A DNA stretch of 64,000 nucleotides from the NCBI GenBank assembly GCA_019739225.1, contig JAHHDT010000005.1, positions 1,632,499-1,696,498 on the forward strand. Reading direction: 5' to 3'. Of the stretch, positions 19,132 through 28,467 are shown piece by piece. The notes under the pieces are model-generated. The model did not search any database, had not been told where the DNA came from, and saw nothing but the letters and a program-made list of their open reading frames with translations. The position numbers and the translations under genes are program-made. This stretch comes from Aquamicrobium sp. Its GTDB lineage: Bacteria; Pseudomonadota; Alphaproteobacteria; Rhizobiales; Rhizobiaceae. Every line of letters starts with the position of its first letter. The stretch's first letter is position 1.

Positions 19132-20379
19132 CTACCTTTCCCGGCCGTTCGTGTCTTTGCTGCCGCCACGCTGCGCCAGTCTGGCGAAGATGGTGGAGGT
19201 GCGCAGCAACGCCGTGAATCGCCCGCGTTCGGTGCTGGGCGCGGGCGCGCGCCGCCGCATCCGGTAGAGTATGAGCGTTATGAAGATCGCGTAGACCAGC
19301 GCGCTGAACAGGAACAGCGCCTGCGGGCCGTACCATTGCATGACCGTTGCCGCCGCGAACGGACCGCCGATCGCCCCGAACGAATAGAACAGCATCAGCG
19401 CGGCGTTGAGCATGACATACTCGTTCTTTGCCGCTCGATCGTTGGCGTGTGCTGCCGAGAGCGAGAAAAGCGGCATGGCAAACGAGCCGAAGACGAACAC
19501 CAGCGCGAAATTCAGCAGGCGATCACCACCGGCGAACAGGCCGAGCGCCAGCGCCGCTGCCATGGCGAGGCCGGTCGTGACCAGCAGCACGATGCGCCGG
19601 TCGTGGCGATCCGACGCGTAGCCGAGCGGGTACTGGATCAGCACGCCGCCGATGATTGAAACGCTGACGAAGGTTGCGACGTCGGCGACCGACATACCGA
19701 TGTCCTGCGCATAGACCGGTGACAGCGTGCGAAAGGCGCTGTTGGTGACGCCAACCGCGATGCAGCCGATCGCGGCCACCGGCGAGATCTGCCAGGCGCG
19801 CTTCAGGTCGAGCTTCACGTCTTCGGGCGGCGAGGGGCTAGACCGGTCGCCGAGCGAGACCGGCACGAGGGAAAGCGTGATCATGATCGCCATGACGGCG
19901 AATATCGGGAACCCATCGACCCCGACGATGGGTATCAGGAATTGCGAACCGGTCACCGCGCCGAGGTCGATGATGCGATAGAAGGCGAGCACCCGCGCCC
20001 GGTCGGCATTGGCGACGCCGGAGTTGAGCCAGCTCTCCATCACGGTGAACAGGCCTGCGAAGCAGAAACCGGATATGAACCGCACCGCCGTCCACATCGT
20101 CACGTCGATGGCGATCGCCATCAGCAGCGTGCCGGCCGCAGCGATGGCGGCAAGGGCGGAGAAAGCGCGGATGTGCCCGACGGCGCGCAGCATGCGCACG
20201 ATAACGAGGCAGCCGATCAGGAAGCCGGCGAAGTAGGCCGTGCCCATGAAGCCGATCGCGGCCGGAGAGAAGCCTTCCTGCGCGCCGCGCAGCGCAATCA
20301 GCGTGCCCTGAAGCCCGTTTCCCCCGAGGAGAATGCCCGCGGCCGTCAGGATGGGAATGAGGGGACGCAGGCTCGTCAT
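19132..20379 (-). CDS. MFS transporter
   Basis: A 415-residue membrane protein with about twelve hydrophobic segments. The MFS loop-8/9 motif appears as Y-A-S-D-R-H-D-R-R-I-V-L after helix 8, and G-Y near Q-Y-P-L-G-Y. The first loop reads F-L-I-G-C-L-V-I-V-R-M-L-R. Its cargo is unknown; the closest general type is YcaD-like exporters. It lies upstream of rnd on the same strand with a 77-base gap. Confidence 0.85.
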   Translation of the reverse strand: MTSLRPLIPILTAAGILLGGNGLQGTLIALRGAQEGFSPAAIGFMGTAYFAGFLIGCLVIVRMLRAVGHIRAFSALAAIAAAGTLLMAIAIDVTMWTAVRFISGFCFAGLFTVMESWLNSGVANADRARVLAFYRIIDLGAVTGSQFLIPIVGVDGFPIFAVMAIMITLSLVPVSLGDRSSPSPPEDVKLDLKRAWQISPVAAIGCIAVGVTNSAFRTLSPVYAQDIGMSVADVATFVSVSIIGGVLIQYPLGYASDRHDRRIVLLVTTGLAMAAALALGLFAGGDRLLNFALVFVFGSFAMPLFSLSAAHANDRAAKNEYVMLNAALMLFYSFGAIGGPFAAATVMQWYGPQALFLFSALVYAIFITLILYRMRRRAPAPSTERGRFTALLRTSTIFARLAQRGGSKDTNGRER

Positions 20380-20478
20380 CGGACCGGGACAGGGAGGGCG
20401 CTCATCCCTCTATAGTCTGGCCCGCCCGATTGCGCCAAGGACAGTTTGTCAGGCGTGCTGGTCCAATCCGACGCAGCG

Positions 20479-21039
20479 TCAGCGTCGTGAGGCCCAATCC
20501 TGTCGTTTCAGGCTGTAGAGCACATGCCGCTTGAGATGAGGGTGGGTATCCGGCACGCGTGGGTGGTCGAAATCGCCTTCCGGGTCGCGCGTCATGCCGA
20601 TCCGGCGCATGACAGCGGTCGAGCGGTCATTGTTCCAGACGGCGAACGAGATGATCTCTTTGACTCCCAGCTCTTCGAAACCGAATGCGAGCAGCGCCTC
20701 GGCCGCCTCGGTGACGTAACCCTTGCCCCAGAATTCAGGGGCGAGCCGCCAGCCGATCTCGACAGTACCGGCAAGACGGCTCGGGGCGACATTGTCCGGG
20801 TAAAGTCCAGCGAAACCGATGCACGCGCCGCTTTCCTTCAGCTCCAGCGCCGAAAAGCCGTAGCCGCGCGCCTCGTTCTCGGCACGAATGCGATCGAGGA
20901 AGGTGTCGGCCTCGGCGCGGCTGCGCCGGAATGGAAAGAATTGCATCACATCGTCGTCGGAATTGATGCGATGGAATAGCTCTCGATCGCGATCCTCCCA
21001 GTTGCGGATGATGAGCCGGTCGGTTTCGAGCCGCATCAT
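20479..21039 (-). CDS. GNAT N-acetyltransferase (RimJ/RimL type)
   Basis: A 186-residue acetyltransferase. The N-terminus L-E-T-D-R-L-I-I-R-N-W is typical of the RimJ/RimL subgroup, and the acetyl-CoA binding region is F-W-G-K-G-Y-V-T-E-A-A near residue 120. W-N-N-D-R-S-T-A-V-M-R-R-I-G-M follows. The target is unknown. Its start overlaps the serB stop by four bases (ATGA type), so it is co-transcribed with and translationally coupled to serB. Confidence 0.87.
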   Translation of the reverse strand: MMRLETDRLIIRNWEDRDRELFHRINSDDDVMQFFPFRRSRAEADTFLDRIRAENEARGYGFSALELKESGACIGFAGLYPDNVAPSRLAGTVEIGWRLAPEFWGKGYVTEAAEALLAFGFEELGVKEIISFAVWNNDRSTAVMRRIGMTRDPEGDFDHPRVPDTHPHLKRHVLYSLKRQDWASRR

Positions 21040-21923
21040 GCGACGAACTCCTCCTGGCGATACCCTTGCATGTAGAGCAGCGCTGTGAGGTCCCCATGGT
21101 CAATGCGGACGCGCGCCTGCGCTGCAACCGTTGGTTTAGCATGCAGCGCAACACCGCTACCGGCCATCGCCAGCATATCGAGGTCGTTCGCGCCGTCGCC
21201 CACGGCAAGCGCATCGTCGACCGTTATGCCGAGTCGGGCCGCGATTTCCCCCAGCGCTTCGGCCTTGGCCGCGCGGCCGAGAATGGGCTCCGCCACGGTG
21301 CCCGCAAGACGGCCATTCTCCTCGATAAGCCGGTTCGCACGGTTCTCGCGAAACCCGAGCTTGCCGGCGATCGGGCCGGTAAACGACAGGAAGCCGCCCG
21401 AGACCAACGCCGTCCAGGAGCCGTTGGCGTTCATGGTGGCAACGAGCGCCGGCCCGCCGGCGGCCAGCGTGATGCGGTTTTCGATGATGCGCTCGATAAC
21501 CTCGGTCCCGAGCCCCGCAAGCAGAGCGACGCGTTCGCGCAGCGCCGGTTCGAATGCGATCTCTCCGTTCATCGACCGCGCGGTAATGTCGGCGACACGC
21601 TCCTTCAGGCCGACCTCGTCGGCCAGCTCGTCGATGCATTCCTGCTCGATCATGGTTGAATCCATGTCGGCGATCAGCAGCTTCTTGCGCCGCGTCGCGG
21701 CTTCCTGGACGACGATGTCGACCGGCGCGCCGGCCATCACGTCGCCCACGATGGGCCTTGCCGCCTCCGCCGAGGTGCCCTCCGGCAGGAACAGATCGGC
21801 CGCGATCCCGTCCGCGAGCCAGTCGATACGGCTTGCGCCGAGTGCGGTGAACGCCCTATCTGCCAGTTGACGATCCAGAACCGGGCGCGCGGGATTGGCG
21901 ATCAGCGTTGCGACGAGGGGCAT
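21036..21923 (-). CDS. serB: Phosphoserine phosphatase
   Basis: A 295-residue HAD-family enzyme that makes serine from phosphoserine. An ACT-like N-terminal region of about 75 residues precedes the HAD core. Motif I is I-A-D-M-D-S-T-M-I near residue 88, G-G-F-L-S-F-T carries motif II, and [11 protein letters not shown] is motif III/IV. ATG 21923 is preferred: CGGAA lies about 7 bases before it and it opens M-P-L-V-A-T-L. ATG 21929 is also possible. Its start codon lies head-to-head with that of miaA within one CATG. Confidence 0.93.
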   Translation of the reverse strand: MPLVATLIANPARPVLDRQLADRAFTALGASRIDWLADGIAADLFLPEGTSAEAARPIVGDVMAGAPVDIVVQEAATRRKKLLIADMDSTMIEQECIDELADEVGLKERVADITARSMNGEIAFEPALRERVALLAGLGTEVIERIIENRITLAAGGPALVATMNANGSWTALVSGGFLSFTGPIAGKLGFRENRANRLIEENGRLAGTVAEPILGRAAKAEALGEIAARLGITVDDALAVGDGANDLDMLAMAGSGVALHAKPTVAAQARVRIDHGDLTALLYMQGYRQEEFVA

Positions 21924-22839
21924 GAGCATTTCCGATTGGACTGGCCCGCCGGGGCCGTTGAAGAACGCGATCCTGATAGCCGGGCCGACCGCCAGCGGCA
22001 AGTCGGCGCTGGCCTTGCGGCTGGCCCAGGAAACCGGCGGAACCGTCGTCAACGCGGATTCCATGCAGGTCTACGGCGTCTTGCGTGTGCTGACCGCGCG
22101 ACCCGACGAAACGCAGCTTGCCGCCGCCCCACACAGGCTCTACGGCCATGTCGATCCGCGCGAGGCCTATTCCACCGGCCGTTGGATGCGCGATGTCGAG
22201 GCTCTGATCCGCTCAGGCGAACTCGGGAATAGGCCGGCCATCTTCGTCGGTGGCACCGGGCTCTATTTCCGTGCACTGCTGGAGGGCCTTTCAGCCATGC
22301 CGGAGGTTCCGGCCATTCTAAGGCAGCGGTGGCGAAACGCTCTTGCCGAACATGGGCCGAATGCTCTGCACGAGCTGCTGGTCGAACGTGACCCGGTGGC
22401 TGCCGGCGCGATCCGCCCCTCCGACGGTCAGCGTATCGTGCGCGCAATGGAGGTGCTTGAAGCGTCGGGCAAGCCGATTTCTCAATGGCAGAAGGAATCG
22501 GGCACCCCGCTGGTCGAGCAATCGTCGGCGCAACTTATGGTGATTGAACCGGACAGGACGATTCTGAAGGCCCGGATCGACCAGCGCTTCGACGCGATGA
22601 TCGAGGAGGGCGCACTTGAGGAAGTGCGCGCGATAGCGGCGCTCGGCCTCGACGACGTTTTGCCGGCGATGAAGGCGATCGGCGTCCGCGAGCTTCTGGC
22701 TGCCGACCGTGGCGAAACGGGCTTCGACGAGGCGATTTATCGGGCCAAGGTCGCAACCCGCCAATATGCCAAGCGCCAGTCGACCTGGTTCCGCAACCAG
22801 TTGGGTCCAGACTGGCAGCGGATTTCGATGTCTCAATAG
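21922..22839 (+). CDS. miaA: tRNA dimethylallyltransferase
   Basis: A 305-residue enzyme that prenylates A37 of tRNAs reading U-starting codons. The P-loop is [12 protein letters not shown] near residue 20. D-S-M-Q-V-Y follows near 48, with conserved R-P and [11 protein letters not shown] near 115. ATG at 21922 is preferred over a TTG at 21895. GAGGGG lies immediately before it, an unusually short spacing. Its 5' end overlaps the serB start, so its promoter must lie within serB. Confidence 0.93.
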   Translation: MSISDWTGPPGPLKNAILIAGPTASGKSALALRLAQETGGTVVNADSMQVYGVLRVLTARPDETQLAAAPHRLYGHVDPREAYSTGRWMRDVEALIRSGELGNRPAIFVGGTGLYFRALLEGLSAMPEVPAILRQRWRNALAEHGPNALHELLVERDPVAAGAIRPSDGQRIVRAMEVLEASGKPISQWQKESGTPLVEQSSAQLMVIEPDRTILKARIDQRFDAMIEEGALEEVRAIAALGLDDVLPAMKAIGVRELLAADRGETGFDEAIYRAKVATRQYAKRQSTWFRNQLGPDWQRISMSQ

Positions 22840-22975
22840 ATCGCCGAATGCGATAGCGCGACTGTCATGTCATCGGCACCTGCGACGAAAAAAGTTCGCG
22901 TTTTAGTTGTTTCAGTTAACTTCCCGTAAGCAACAGCGTGCAATAACCAAGCCTGCATTATCCGGTGGGGAGCAG

Positions 22976-23767
22976 ATGCGGTTTCACAAGGCCGAGTCGG
23001 CTTTTTTTGTCTTTATCGTCGTCATCCTCGCCGCCGGCGTGCTGATCCTGCACGCCTATAACACGGTCCATTCGAGTGCGGTGACGCCCGATCCGGCCGA
23101 GTGGGCCTCAACGCTCGACTGGTTTCCGCGTCTGCTCTTTGCCACCGGGGTGCTGCAGGCAACGGCGCTGTTCTTCGGTGTCTTCTTCATCTATCCGCTC
23201 ATCCGCACGCAGGTGAGGGAAGAGGGCAAGCTGCGCGCGATGACCGCCTCACTCAGTGCGCGGTCCGAGACCCTTGAGCACGCCGCCCTGACGGACGGCC
23301 TGACAGGCATGCAGAACCGACGCTTCTTCGATGATGCGCTGCGCGAATACATCGAGGAGTTCCGCAGGATCGACAAGCCGGTCGGACTGATCATCCTCGA
23401 CCTCGATCATTTCAAGGCGGTCAACGATACGCACGGCCACGATGTCGGCGATCAGGTCCTGAAGGCTGTGGCGAACAGCCTGATGGACATGACCCGCTAT
23501 CACGACGTGGTTGCCCGGCTGGGGGGCGAGGAGTTCGCCGTCGTCGCCCCCAACATGGACGAAGCGCTGCTGATGAAGCTGGCCGAGCGGATCCGCAAGG
23601 CGATTGCCGGGCTGGTGATCGTCTCCGGCAACGTGCGGCTCAAGGTGACCACGAGCGTTGGGCTTGCGGTCTGGGACCGGCACGAAAGCGCGGAGGAATT
23701 CTACCGCCGCGCCGACAAGCATCTGTATGAAGCGAAACGGCTCGGTCGAAACCGCGTGTGCGCTTAG
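22976..23767 (+). CDS. Membrane-bound diguanylate cyclase (GGDEF)
   Basis: A 263-residue protein with two predicted membrane helices (about residues 10-28 and 57-80) and a C-terminal GGDEF domain that would make cyclic di-GMP. The active site is G-G-E-E-F. An R-Y-H-D motif lies exactly five residues before it, matching an RxxD inhibitory I-site, so product inhibition is expected. A short linker with a coiled-coil look joins membrane and catalytic parts. ATG 22976 follows GTGGGGAGCAG; the longer frame from 22907 is less likely. Confidence 0.9.
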   Translation: MRFHKAESAFFVFIVVILAAGVLILHAYNTVHSSAVTPDPAEWASTLDWFPRLLFATGVLQATALFFGVFFIYPLIRTQVREEGKLRAMTASLSARSETLEHAALTDGLTGMQNRRFFDDALREYIEEFRRIDKPVGLIILDLDHFKAVNDTHGHDVGDQVLKAVANSLMDMTRYHDVVARLGGEEFAVVAPNMDEALLMKLAERIRKAIAGLVIVSGNVRLKVTTSVGLAVWDRHESAEEFYRRADKHLYEAKRLGRNRVCA

Positions 23768-23769
23768 GC

Positions 23770-25593
23770 CTATTCGTAAAGCCGCCTGAACGACTCGTCA
23801 TCGAAACGCCTGAGCGGCCTTTCAGCCTGCTGCGGAGCGGGCTGCTGGGCCTGCGCTGGCGCTTCGCCTGCCTGCCGCTGCGCGTCGACGGGCGCTCCCA
23901 GCATCGACGTCCTGGTGTCTTGCGAGAGCAGATGACCCACGCTGCGGAGGTTGCGAACGAGAGAAGCGAGGTCGACGTCCCGGTCTGCGCCGGTCGCCTC
24001 CGCCACGTCGTCTCCTCCGGTTCCCGGCAGGAGCGACGGCGGCAGATACTCAAACTTCATGCGCATCGTCGTTGCCACGCCTTCGCCAAAGGCGATCGCC
24101 TCGCGCTGCCCCATCGACGAGAGGAAAGCGAGCGTGGAAGCCGACGAGTCGGCTATGGCCGAGCGCACGATCTCCTGGTCAGTCTCGTTGGCAAGCCGCA
24201 TCGCGAATACGGTCGAGCATTGCGATAGCACCGTCGGGTCCAGTTCGCCCGGGCGCTGGGTGACGATGCCGAGATAGCAGCCGTATTTGCGCCCTTCCTT
24301 CGCGATACGCGAAAGCGCGTGCCGTGTCGGCGCAAAGCCCAGGCGGCTGTCGGCCGGCATATAGCGGTGCGCTTCCTCGCACAGCACCAGAAGCTTGAGC
24401 CTCCCGTGGCTGTTGAGCGCAAGGTCGAAGGCAAGCCGCGCCAGCACGGAGCAAACCGAATTGACAACTTCCGACGGCATCCCGGCCAGCTCGAAACAGG
24501 TGATCGGCCGGCCTTCGTGCGGCACGCGGAAGATGCGGCCGATGGTTTCGTGAATGTTGTCGTCGATCAGCCTCGAGCCGAACATGAACCGGTAGCGCGG
24601 ATCGTTGAGCGCGGCGTCGATGCGGGTGCGCAGCGCGCGGTAGTTCGGGCGGTCGTTCTTCGTCTCCAGCATTCCCATACGCTCGTCGATGATGCGCAGC
24701 ACATCGGCGATGCGGTAGGGGACAGGTGTATCGGCGGTAATGGCGTTGGCGTCGGCTGCCCGGCGCATGAGCCCCGCTTGACCCGAGTTGCGGTAGAGCT
24801 GCTTTGCCAGCGGCACCATGTCGCGCAGAAGATCGACTTCTTCCGGCACAGGGTCCCGGCCGCGGAACAGGACCTCCACCAGTTCTTCCAGCCGGAACAG
24901 CCAGAAGGGCAGGTCCAGCGTCGTCGTGTCGATGCGGATCGAGCGGTCTGGAAAGGCGGAGGAGAATTCGTTGTGGGGATCGAGGATCAGTACGCGCAGG
25001 TCGGGACGCGACTCGATCGCCTTGCGCAACAGCAGCGAGACTGCGGTCGACTTGCCGACGCCGGTGGTGCCGACGACGGCGAAATGCCGGTTCAACGTGT
25101 CGTCGATGGCGATACGGGCGTCGATCGCCGCGTCCTGCGAGAGCTGGCCGATGGTCAGCGAACGGCGGCCAGCCAGGTCATATACTGCCGCGAGGTCGCG
25201 CGCGCGGATGCGGTGCGAGATCGCGCCGATATGCGGATAGGTGGTGATGCCGCGGTCGAAGACCGGCTTGCCGTCTTCGGTGTCGCGCACTTCGCCCACG
25301 AGTTCGACATGAACGTTGATCGGGTTCGGCTCGTTCTCGCTCCACGTGCCGGCCGGTGTCTCGATGCGATAGACGAGGCCGACTGTGCGGATGTTGCCGA
25401 GGTTGATCGAGATCATGCGGCCGACCGTCCAGAGGCCTTGCATGGCTTCGCTGCCGTCGGAAGCGTAGGCGGCCAGCATCGCTCGGGCACCGTCGCACTG
25501 AACGACACGCCCCAGCACGCGCGAATCCGATTGGGAACCGTCGCGCCGTTCCTGGCTCGTTGCCTCGCCGATCTCCGCGCGTTCAACGAACAT
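23770..25593 (-). CDS. HerA-like ATPase (DUF87 family)
   Basis: A 607-residue ATP-binding protein. An N-terminal HAS-barrel-like region of about 150 residues precedes the P-loop G-T-T-G-V-G-K-S-T-A-V near residue 175. Walker B is L-L-V-L-C-E-E-A-H-R-Y near residue 410, and an arginine-finger region R-I-A-K-E-G-R-K-Y-G-C follows. HerA family members are hexameric DNA translocases, and bacterial forms occur both as housekeeping proteins and with nuclease partners. No NurA or SIR2 partner is adjacent, so a defence role is not supported here. The last about 70 residues are Q/A/P-rich. Convergent with the GGDEF gene, 2 bases apart. Confidence 0.85.
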   Translation of the reverse strand: MFVERAEIGEATSQERRDGSQSDSRVLGRVVQCDGARAMLAAYASDGSEAMQGLWTVGRMISINLGNIRTVGLVYRIETPAGTWSENEPNPINVHVELVGEVRDTEDGKPVFDRGITTYPHIGAISHRIRARDLAAVYDLAGRRSLTIGQLSQDAAIDARIAIDDTLNRHFAVVGTTGVGKSTAVSLLLRKAIESRPDLRVLILDPHNEFSSAFPDRSIRIDTTTLDLPFWLFRLEELVEVLFRGRDPVPEEVDLLRDMVPLAKQLYRNSGQAGLMRRAADANAITADTPVPYRIADVLRIIDERMGMLETKNDRPNYRALRTRIDAALNDPRYRFMFGSRLIDDNIHETIGRIFRVPHEGRPITCFELAGMPSEVVNSVCSVLARLAFDLALNSHGRLKLLVLCEEAHRYMPADSRLGFAPTRHALSRIAKEGRKYGCYLGIVTQRPGELDPTVLSQCSTVFAMRLANETDQEIVRSAIADSSASTLAFLSSMGQREAIAFGEGVATTMRMKFEYLPPSLLPGTGGDDVAEATGADRDVDLASLVRNLRSVGHLLSQDTRTSMLGAPVDAQRQAGEAPAQAQQPAPQQAERPLRRFDDESFRRLYE

Positions 25594-25745
25594 TGATCAC
25601 ACACTTCCCCGCTTACAATCCTCCAAGCCTAGCAGCGGGACGGTTAAGGCGGGGTGTGGCTGCATGGTTGAGCGCGGGTAAACGCAATCGGTCCAATTTT
25701 CCCGACTGTTCGGTATTTGCCGATGACGCGCCGGCGCTTTTGCCA

Positions 25746-25774
25746 TTGACAGGCTTGTCGTGGCGCAATTACTG
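25746..25774 (+). promoter_or_regulatory. Putative promoter of the ilvBN operon
   Basis: TTGACA (25746-25751), a 17-base spacer, then TTACTG (25769-25774). The -35 is a perfect match and the -10 is weak. Transcription would begin near 25781-25784, at or next to the ATG of the leader peptide. Confidence 0.5.
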
Positions 25775-25783
25775 TCCGCGACC

Positions 25784-25837
25784 ATGAACATCTCGACGAT
25801 CATTCTCGTAGGAAGGCGCGTGGGCAAGGCGGTGTAA
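25784..25837 (+). CDS. ilvBN leader peptide
   Basis: A 17-codon reading frame, MNISTIILVGRRVGKAV, followed by TAA. It holds three isoleucines, one leucine and three valines. It sits between a promoter-like sequence and an intrinsic terminator in front of acetolactate synthase, the layout of transcription attenuation by branched-chain amino acids. No ribosome site precedes it, and the predicted transcription start falls within a few bases of the ATG. Translation from a leaderless or near-leaderless mRNA is therefore likely, as is known for the trp leader of rhizobia. The stop codon lies in the loop of a hairpin (GGCGGT/ACCGCC). Confidence 0.75.
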   Translation: MNISTIILVGRRVGKAV

Positions 25838-25870
25838 CCGCCGGGCGAAAGCACCCCATGCGCGAAACAC

Positions 25871-25895
25871 AGGCTCCTCAGGGGGCCTTTTTTAT
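25871..25895 (+). terminator. ilvBN attenuator terminator
   Basis: AGGCTCC (25871-25877) pairs with GGGGCCT (25882-25888) around a 4-base loop and is followed by a T-run, TTTTTTATT. It ends about 57 bases before ilvB. Stalling on the leader peptide would favour an alternative fold and read-through. Confidence 0.75.
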
Positions 25896-25952
25896 TGCCC
25901 GCAAGACCGATAAACGACCTTTGGCGCGATACGCTAAGACAGGAAGAGACCG

Positions 25953-27740
25953 ATGAGCAACGCAGGAAGTGATGCCGGCAGGCGCGAGATGAGCGGCGCG
26001 GAGATGGTGGTGCAGGCGCTGAGGGACAACGGCGTCGAGCATATCTTCGGCTACCCTGGCGGGGCGGTTCTTCCGATCTATGACGAGCTTTTCCAGCAGG
26101 AAGAGATCCAGCACGTTCTCGTGCGCCACGAGCAGGGCGCTGGCCATGCTGCCGAAGGCTACGCGCGCTCCACCGGAAAGGCGGGCGTCTTCCTCGTCAC
26201 CTCCGGCCCCGGCGCGACCAATGCGGTGACGCCGCTGCAGGACGCGTTGATGGATTCGATCCCGCTGGTCTGCATTACCGGCCAGGTGCCGACGACGCTG
26301 ATCGGCTCCGACGCGTTCCAGGAATGCGATACCGTCGGCATCACGCGGCCCTGCACCAAGCACAACTGGCTGGTTAAGGACGTCAATGACCTGTCGCGCA
26401 TCATCCACGAAGCGTTCCATGTCGCCACGACCGGCCGGCCCGGTCCCGTGGTGGTCGACATTCCCAAGGACGTCCAGTTCGCCAAGGGCACCTACACCCC
26501 GCCGCAGCAGGCCCCGCGTACATCCTACAGTCCCAAGGTGCAGGGCGACATCGAGGCGATCAAGCAGGCCGTGGCGCTGATGGCGAGCGCCAAGCGGCCG
26601 GTGATCTATTCCGGTGGTGGCGTGGTGAACTCGGGCCCCGAGGCCAGCCATCTCCTGCGCGAACTCGTCGACCTCACCGGCTTCCCGATCACGTCCACGC
26701 TGATGGGGCTCGGCGCCTATCCGGCTTCCGGCAAGAACTGGCTCGGCATGCTCGGCATGCACGGCACCTACGAAGCCAACATGGTCATGCATGACTGCGA
26801 CGTGATGATCTGCCTCGGCGCACGTTTCGACGACCGCATCACCGGCAGGCTGGATGCCTTCTCGCCCAACTCGAAGAAAATCCATGTCGACGTCGACCCG
26901 TCGTCGCTGAACAAGAACGTGCATGTCGACATCCCGATCCTCGGCGATGTCGGGCGTGTGCTGGAGGATATGGTGCGGCTGTGGCGCGCCACCGTGAAGC
27001 CCGAGAAGTCGGCTCTGCACCCGTGGTGGGAGCAGATCGCGCGCTGGCGCTCGCGGGACTCGCTCGCCTACCGCAGCAGCGATGACGTTATCATGCCGCA
27101 ATACGCGATCCAGCGGCTCTACGAACTGACGAAGGACCGTGACACCTACATCACCACCGAGGTCGGCCAGCACCAGATGTGGGCCGCTCAGCATTACGGT
27201 TTCGAAAAGCCGAACCGCTGGATGACCTCGGGCGGCCTCGGCACCATGGGTTATGGCCTCCCGGCAGCTCTTGGCGTGCAGATCGCCCATCCCGACGCGC
27301 TCGTCATTGACATCGCCGGCGACGCCTCGGTGCAGATGACGATGCAGGAGATGTCGACGGCGGTGCAGTACGAGGCGCCGATCAAGATCTTCATCCTCAA
27401 CAACCAGTACATGGGCATGGTGCGCCAGTGGCAGCAACTGCTCCACGGCAACCGGCTGTCGCACTCCTATACCGAGGCGATGCCCGATTTCGTGCTGATG
27501 GCGCAGGCCTTTGGCGGCCACGGCATACGCTGCGAGAAGCCGGGCGACCTCGACGCCGCGATCCAGGAGATGATCGACGTGAAGAAGCCGGTCCTGTTCG
27601 ACTGCCGCGTGGCGGCACTCGCCAACTGTTTCCCGATGATCCCTTCCGGCAAGGCCCACAACGAGATGCTCCTGCCCGACGAGGCGACCGACGAAGCCGT
27701 CGCCAACGCCATCGACGCCAAGGGCAGGGAACTCGTCTAG
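25953..27740 (+). CDS. ilvB: Acetolactate synthase, large (catalytic) subunit
   Basis: A 595-residue thiamine-diphosphate enzyme for the first common step of valine, leucine and isoleucine synthesis. It has F-G-Y-P-G-G-A-V-L-P at the N-terminus and the catalytic glutamate in R-H-E-Q-G-A-G-H-A-A-E-G-Y. The ThDP/Mg motif starts G-D-A-S-V-Q-M and ends N-N-Q-Y near residue 485. It is normal in length. The gene lies downstream of a leader peptide and attenuator and 33 bases before ilvN. Family naming as ilvB, ilvI or ilvG varies. Confidence 0.95.
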   Translation: MSNAGSDAGRREMSGAEMVVQALRDNGVEHIFGYPGGAVLPIYDELFQQEEIQHVLVRHEQGAGHAAEGYARSTGKAGVFLVTSGPGATNAVTPLQDALMDSIPLVCITGQVPTTLIGSDAFQECDTVGITRPCTKHNWLVKDVNDLSRIIHEAFHVATTGRPGPVVVDIPKDVQFAKGTYTPPQQAPRTSYSPKVQGDIEAIKQAVALMASAKRPVIYSGGGVVNSGPEASHLLRELVDLTGFPITSTLMGLGAYPASGKNWLGMLGMHGTYEANMVMHDCDVMICLGARFDDRITGRLDAFSPNSKKIHVDVDPSSLNKNVHVDIPILGDVGRVLEDMVRLWRATVKPEKSALHPWWEQIARWRSRDSLAYRSSDDVIMPQYAIQRLYELTKDRDTYITTEVGQHQMWAAQHYGFEKPNRWMTSGGLGTMGYGLPAALGVQIAHPDALVIDIAGDASVQMTMQEMSTAVQYEAPIKIFILNNQYMGMVRQWQQLLHGNRLSHSYTEAMPDFVLMAQAFGGHGIRCEKPGDLDAAIQEMIDVKKPVLFDCRVAALANCFPMIPSGKAHNEMLLPDEATDEAVANAIDAKGRELV

Positions 27741-27773
27741 GCTCCGCCGTACCCCCTCAACAGAGATCGCTTC

Positions 27774-28358
27774 ATGAACGCCCAGCTTCAGCCCACCGGC
27801 TCCGCCTATTTCATCGCAAAGGAAACCGAGAGCGCGGAAAAGCACACGCTTTCCGTACTCGTCGACAACGAGCCCGGCACGCTTGCCCGCGTCATCGGCC
27901 TCTTTTCCGGCCGGGGTTACAACATCGACAGCCTGACCGTGTCGGAAACCGAGCACGAGAAGCACCTGTCGCGCATCACCATCGTCACCCGCGGCACGCC
28001 GCACGTGCTGGAGCAGATCAAGCACCAGCTCGAGCGCATCGTGCCGGTGCACCGCGTCAACGACCTGACGGTCATGGCGCGCGAGCTTGGGCAGGAGCGC
28101 CCGCTGGAGCGCGAACTTGCGCTGGTCAAGGTGGCTGGCACCGGCAATGCGCGCGTGGAGGCGCTGCGGCTGGCGGAGGCGTTTGGTGCCAATGTGATCG
28201 ACGCGAACACCGGCCATTTCATCTTCGAGATCACCGGTCGTGTGTCGAAGATCGAGCAGTTCATCGCCATCATGGCACCGCTCGGTCTCGTGGAGGTCTG
28301 CCGCACCGGCGTGGCTGCCATGAACCGGGGTCCGCAGGGCATGGAAGCAGGCGCCTGA
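27774..28358 (+). CDS. ilvN: Acetolactate synthase, small (regulatory) subunit
   Basis: A 194-residue regulatory subunit that activates the large subunit and gives feedback inhibition by valine. The N-terminal ACT domain carries L-V-D-N-E-P-G-T-L-A-R-V-I-G-L-F and G-Y-N-I-D-S-L-T-V near residues 25-55. The second ferredoxin-like domain includes G-A-N-V-I-D. It is co-transcribed with ilvB; ilvC is about 18 kb away. Confidence 0.95.
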   Translation: MNAQLQPTGSAYFIAKETESAEKHTLSVLVDNEPGTLARVIGLFSGRGYNIDSLTVSETEHEKHLSRITIVTRGTPHVLEQIKHQLERIVPVHRVNDLTVMARELGQERPLERELALVKVAGTGNARVEALRLAEAFGANVIDANTGHFIFEITGRVSKIEQFIAIMAPLGLVEVCRTGVAAMNRGPQGMEAGA

Positions 28359-28421
28359 CCCGATCGTCGGCCCCGCGCATCCGGAATTGTCACCGCGACA
28401 ACAATGCGCTTGGAGTCGCTG

Positions 28422-28448
28422 TTTTAGGTCAGTAACATTGACTTAAAA
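28422..28448. promoter_or_regulatory. Imperfect inverted repeat before the LysE gene
   Basis: TTTTAGGTCA and TGACTTAAAA are inverted with one mismatch around a 7-base centre. It lies 19 bases before the ATG of the LysE-type exporter. AT-rich dyads of this kind are typical of one-component regulator sites, but no regulator is adjacent. Confidence 0.35.
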
Positions 28449-28467
28449 CGTCCTTCGGAAACGCCCC

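Noticed and set aside
23770..25593. HerA-like ATPase as part of an antiphage defence locus
   Set aside because: No NurA, SIR2 or other nuclease partner is adjacent; neighbours are a GGDEF gene and ilvBN, so a housekeeping role fits better.
25597..25854. An 85-codon minus-strand frame in the ilvB leader region
   Set aside because: It overlaps the promoter and attenuator, has no ribosome site and no family; the leader peptide on the plus strand explains the region.
25878..28217. Minus-strand open frame of 779 codons opposite ilvB and ilvN
   Set aside because: No family signature, and both plus-strand genes are unmistakable.
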